Positions 4,796 through 5,347 of a stretch of DNA of 5,347 nt are shown here, piece by piece. The number at the start of each line of letters is the position of its first letter. The stretch's first letter is position 1. The notes under the pieces are model-generated. The model saw only the letters and a list, made by a program, of their open reading frames with translations. It was not told the origin of the DNA and did not search any database. The DNA comes from an uncultured Pseudomonadota bacterium (GTDB taxonomy: Bacteria; Pseudomonadota; Gammaproteobacteria; Steroidobacterales; Steroidobacteraceae): NCBI GenBank assembly GCA_903890265.1, contig CAITAM010000100.1:1-5347 (forward strand), read 5' to 3'. A program made the position numbers and the translations under genes.

Positions 4796-5248
4796 TCAGG
4801 GCGGCGGGCCGATGCGGATCGTGCGGGTCGCGATCTGGACCTCGATCAGGAACGCGACCAGCGCACCGACGAGCGAGGCCATCGACAGGATGAAGAGCGT
4901 CGCGACCGGCAGCGCGAGGCTGAACTGGACAAATTCGAACGTGCTGGCGAACAGCGCGCCGACGACGATCGCAACCAGGAGCGCGGCGACGGTGGACAGC
5001 GTGATCGCGAGGTTGATGAGGCGGCCGCGCTTCGCGAGCCAGACGAGTCGCTCGCGGAGATCGCCATGCAGGTGGGGTGCGGCGCTCGCCAGTTCCTCCT
5101 GCAGCGGGCGGGCGCGGTCGACGACCCGTGCGAGCCGGCTGGTCAGTACGCCGAGGAACACGCCGATGCCGGACAGCAGGAACACGGGCGCTACGGCCAG
5201 CTGGATCGAGTGCGCGACGGTGGTCACTTCGGTGGTCGAAAAGCTCAC
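4796..5248 (-). CDS. DUF2721-type integral membrane protein
   Basis: A 150-residue inner-membrane protein of unknown function. Three hydrophobic segments are visible: about 17-37 (LAVAPVFLLSGIGVFLGVL), 78-101 and 112-136. Just after the first is the arginine-rich signature RLARVVDRAR (38-47), characteristic of DUF2721, followed by a soluble charged stretch (48-76). The start is a GTG at 5248 with GAGG 6 nt upstream (5255-5258). That GTG overlaps the TGA of the upstream gene in a GTGA arrangement (5245-5248), a classic translational-coupling junction that supports this start. Nothing in the sequence points to a transported substrate. Confidence 0.85.
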   Translation of the reverse strand: MSFSTTEVTTVAHSIQLAVAPVFLLSGIGVFLGVLTSRLARVVDRARPLQEELASAAPHLHGDLRERLVWLAKRGRLINLAITLSTVAALLVAIVVGALFASTFEFVQFSLALPVATLFILSMASLVGALVAFLIEVQIATRTIRIGPPP

Positions 5249-5347
5249 GACGTGCCTCGCGGGGATTCGGTACTCGTTGAAAGGCGCCGGCGAACGTACA
5301 CGGTCCGGTGCACCCGCGCCACCACGGCACCCGACTGGTCGATGACC
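5245..5347 (-). CDS. C-terminal fragment of an upstream operon gene, possibly a thioesterase-like (hot-dog) protein
   Basis: Read on the minus strand from 5346, 33 codons run in frame to a TGA at 5247-5245. The peptide begins VIDQSGAVVARVHRTVYVRR and ends with an S/T-rich tail. The 4-nt GTGA overlap with the DUF2721 gene argues that it is a real coding end. The pattern D-x-x-G-x-VVAR followed by T-x-YVRR reminds me of the last two strands of DUF4442/acyl-CoA thioesterase-like hot-dog proteins, but 33 residues are too few to be sure. The 5' part lies beyond the window. Confidence 0.5.
   Translation of the reverse strand, partial: VIDQSGAVVARVHRTVYVRRRLSTSTESPRGTS

Noticed and set aside
4216..5345. 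Plus-strand open frames opposite the RidA, DUF2721 and upstream genes
   Set aside because: Arginine/serine/alanine-rich shadows; the minus-strand products show clear family motifs and coupled starts.

Overview
This is a GC-rich bacterial chromosome segment, most likely from a gammaproteobacterium. The inference rests on the split, adenosylcobalamin-dependent class II ribonucleotide reductase (NrdJa + NrdJb, the arrangement known from Pseudomonas aeruginosa), the RpoH-type heat-shock promoter and the style of the regulatory sites. No rRNA, tRNA, IS element, phage gene or CRISPR array is visible, and I could not fix the genus.

Layout. (1) Positions 1-362, minus strand: a small heat-shock protein (Hsp20/alpha-crystallin family) whose C-terminus is cut off by the window edge. 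(2) Positions 363-931: a divergent intergenic region of about 570 bp that holds most of the interesting signal. Its left part carries a very good sigma-32 promoter for the Hsp20 gene and a pair of GTGCACAA repeats that resemble weak DnaA boxes. Its middle is an AT-rich island (29% GC over 601-690) with a 13/16 match to the NrdR box, a perfect CCTAAT-GAA-ATTAGG palindrome and a 9/10 match to an FNR/Anr box. Its right part is a candidate sigma-70 promoter followed by a GC-rich leader of about 200 nt, full of hairpins and GGA triplets. (3) Positions 932-3809, plus strand: nrdJa and nrdJb, 10 nt apart. (4) Positions 3837-3859: a strong hairpin between convergent genes. (5) Positions 3877-5347, minus strand: a compact operon read right to left as an unidentified protein (C-terminal fragment only), a DUF2721 membrane protein, a RidA-family protein and a GNAT acetyltransferase, with overlaps or tiny gaps at two of its three junctions.

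How the parts work together. NrdJa carries the catalytic thiyl-radical site. NrdJb supplies the TSCPD domain and the cysteine-rich zinc-finger tail that recycles the active-site disulfide, so the two together make one oxygen-independent deoxyribonucleotide-producing enzyme. The upstream sites suggest control by NrdR (nucleotide status) and possibly by an oxygen sensor, with the leader RNA as a further possible layer. The downstream minus-strand genes are housekeeping or metabolite-repair types with no evident link to the reductase.

The best candidate for something undescribed is the nrdJ leader (about 724-931). It is long, structured, not explained by the coding sequence, and does not match a canonical cobalamin riboswitch by eye.
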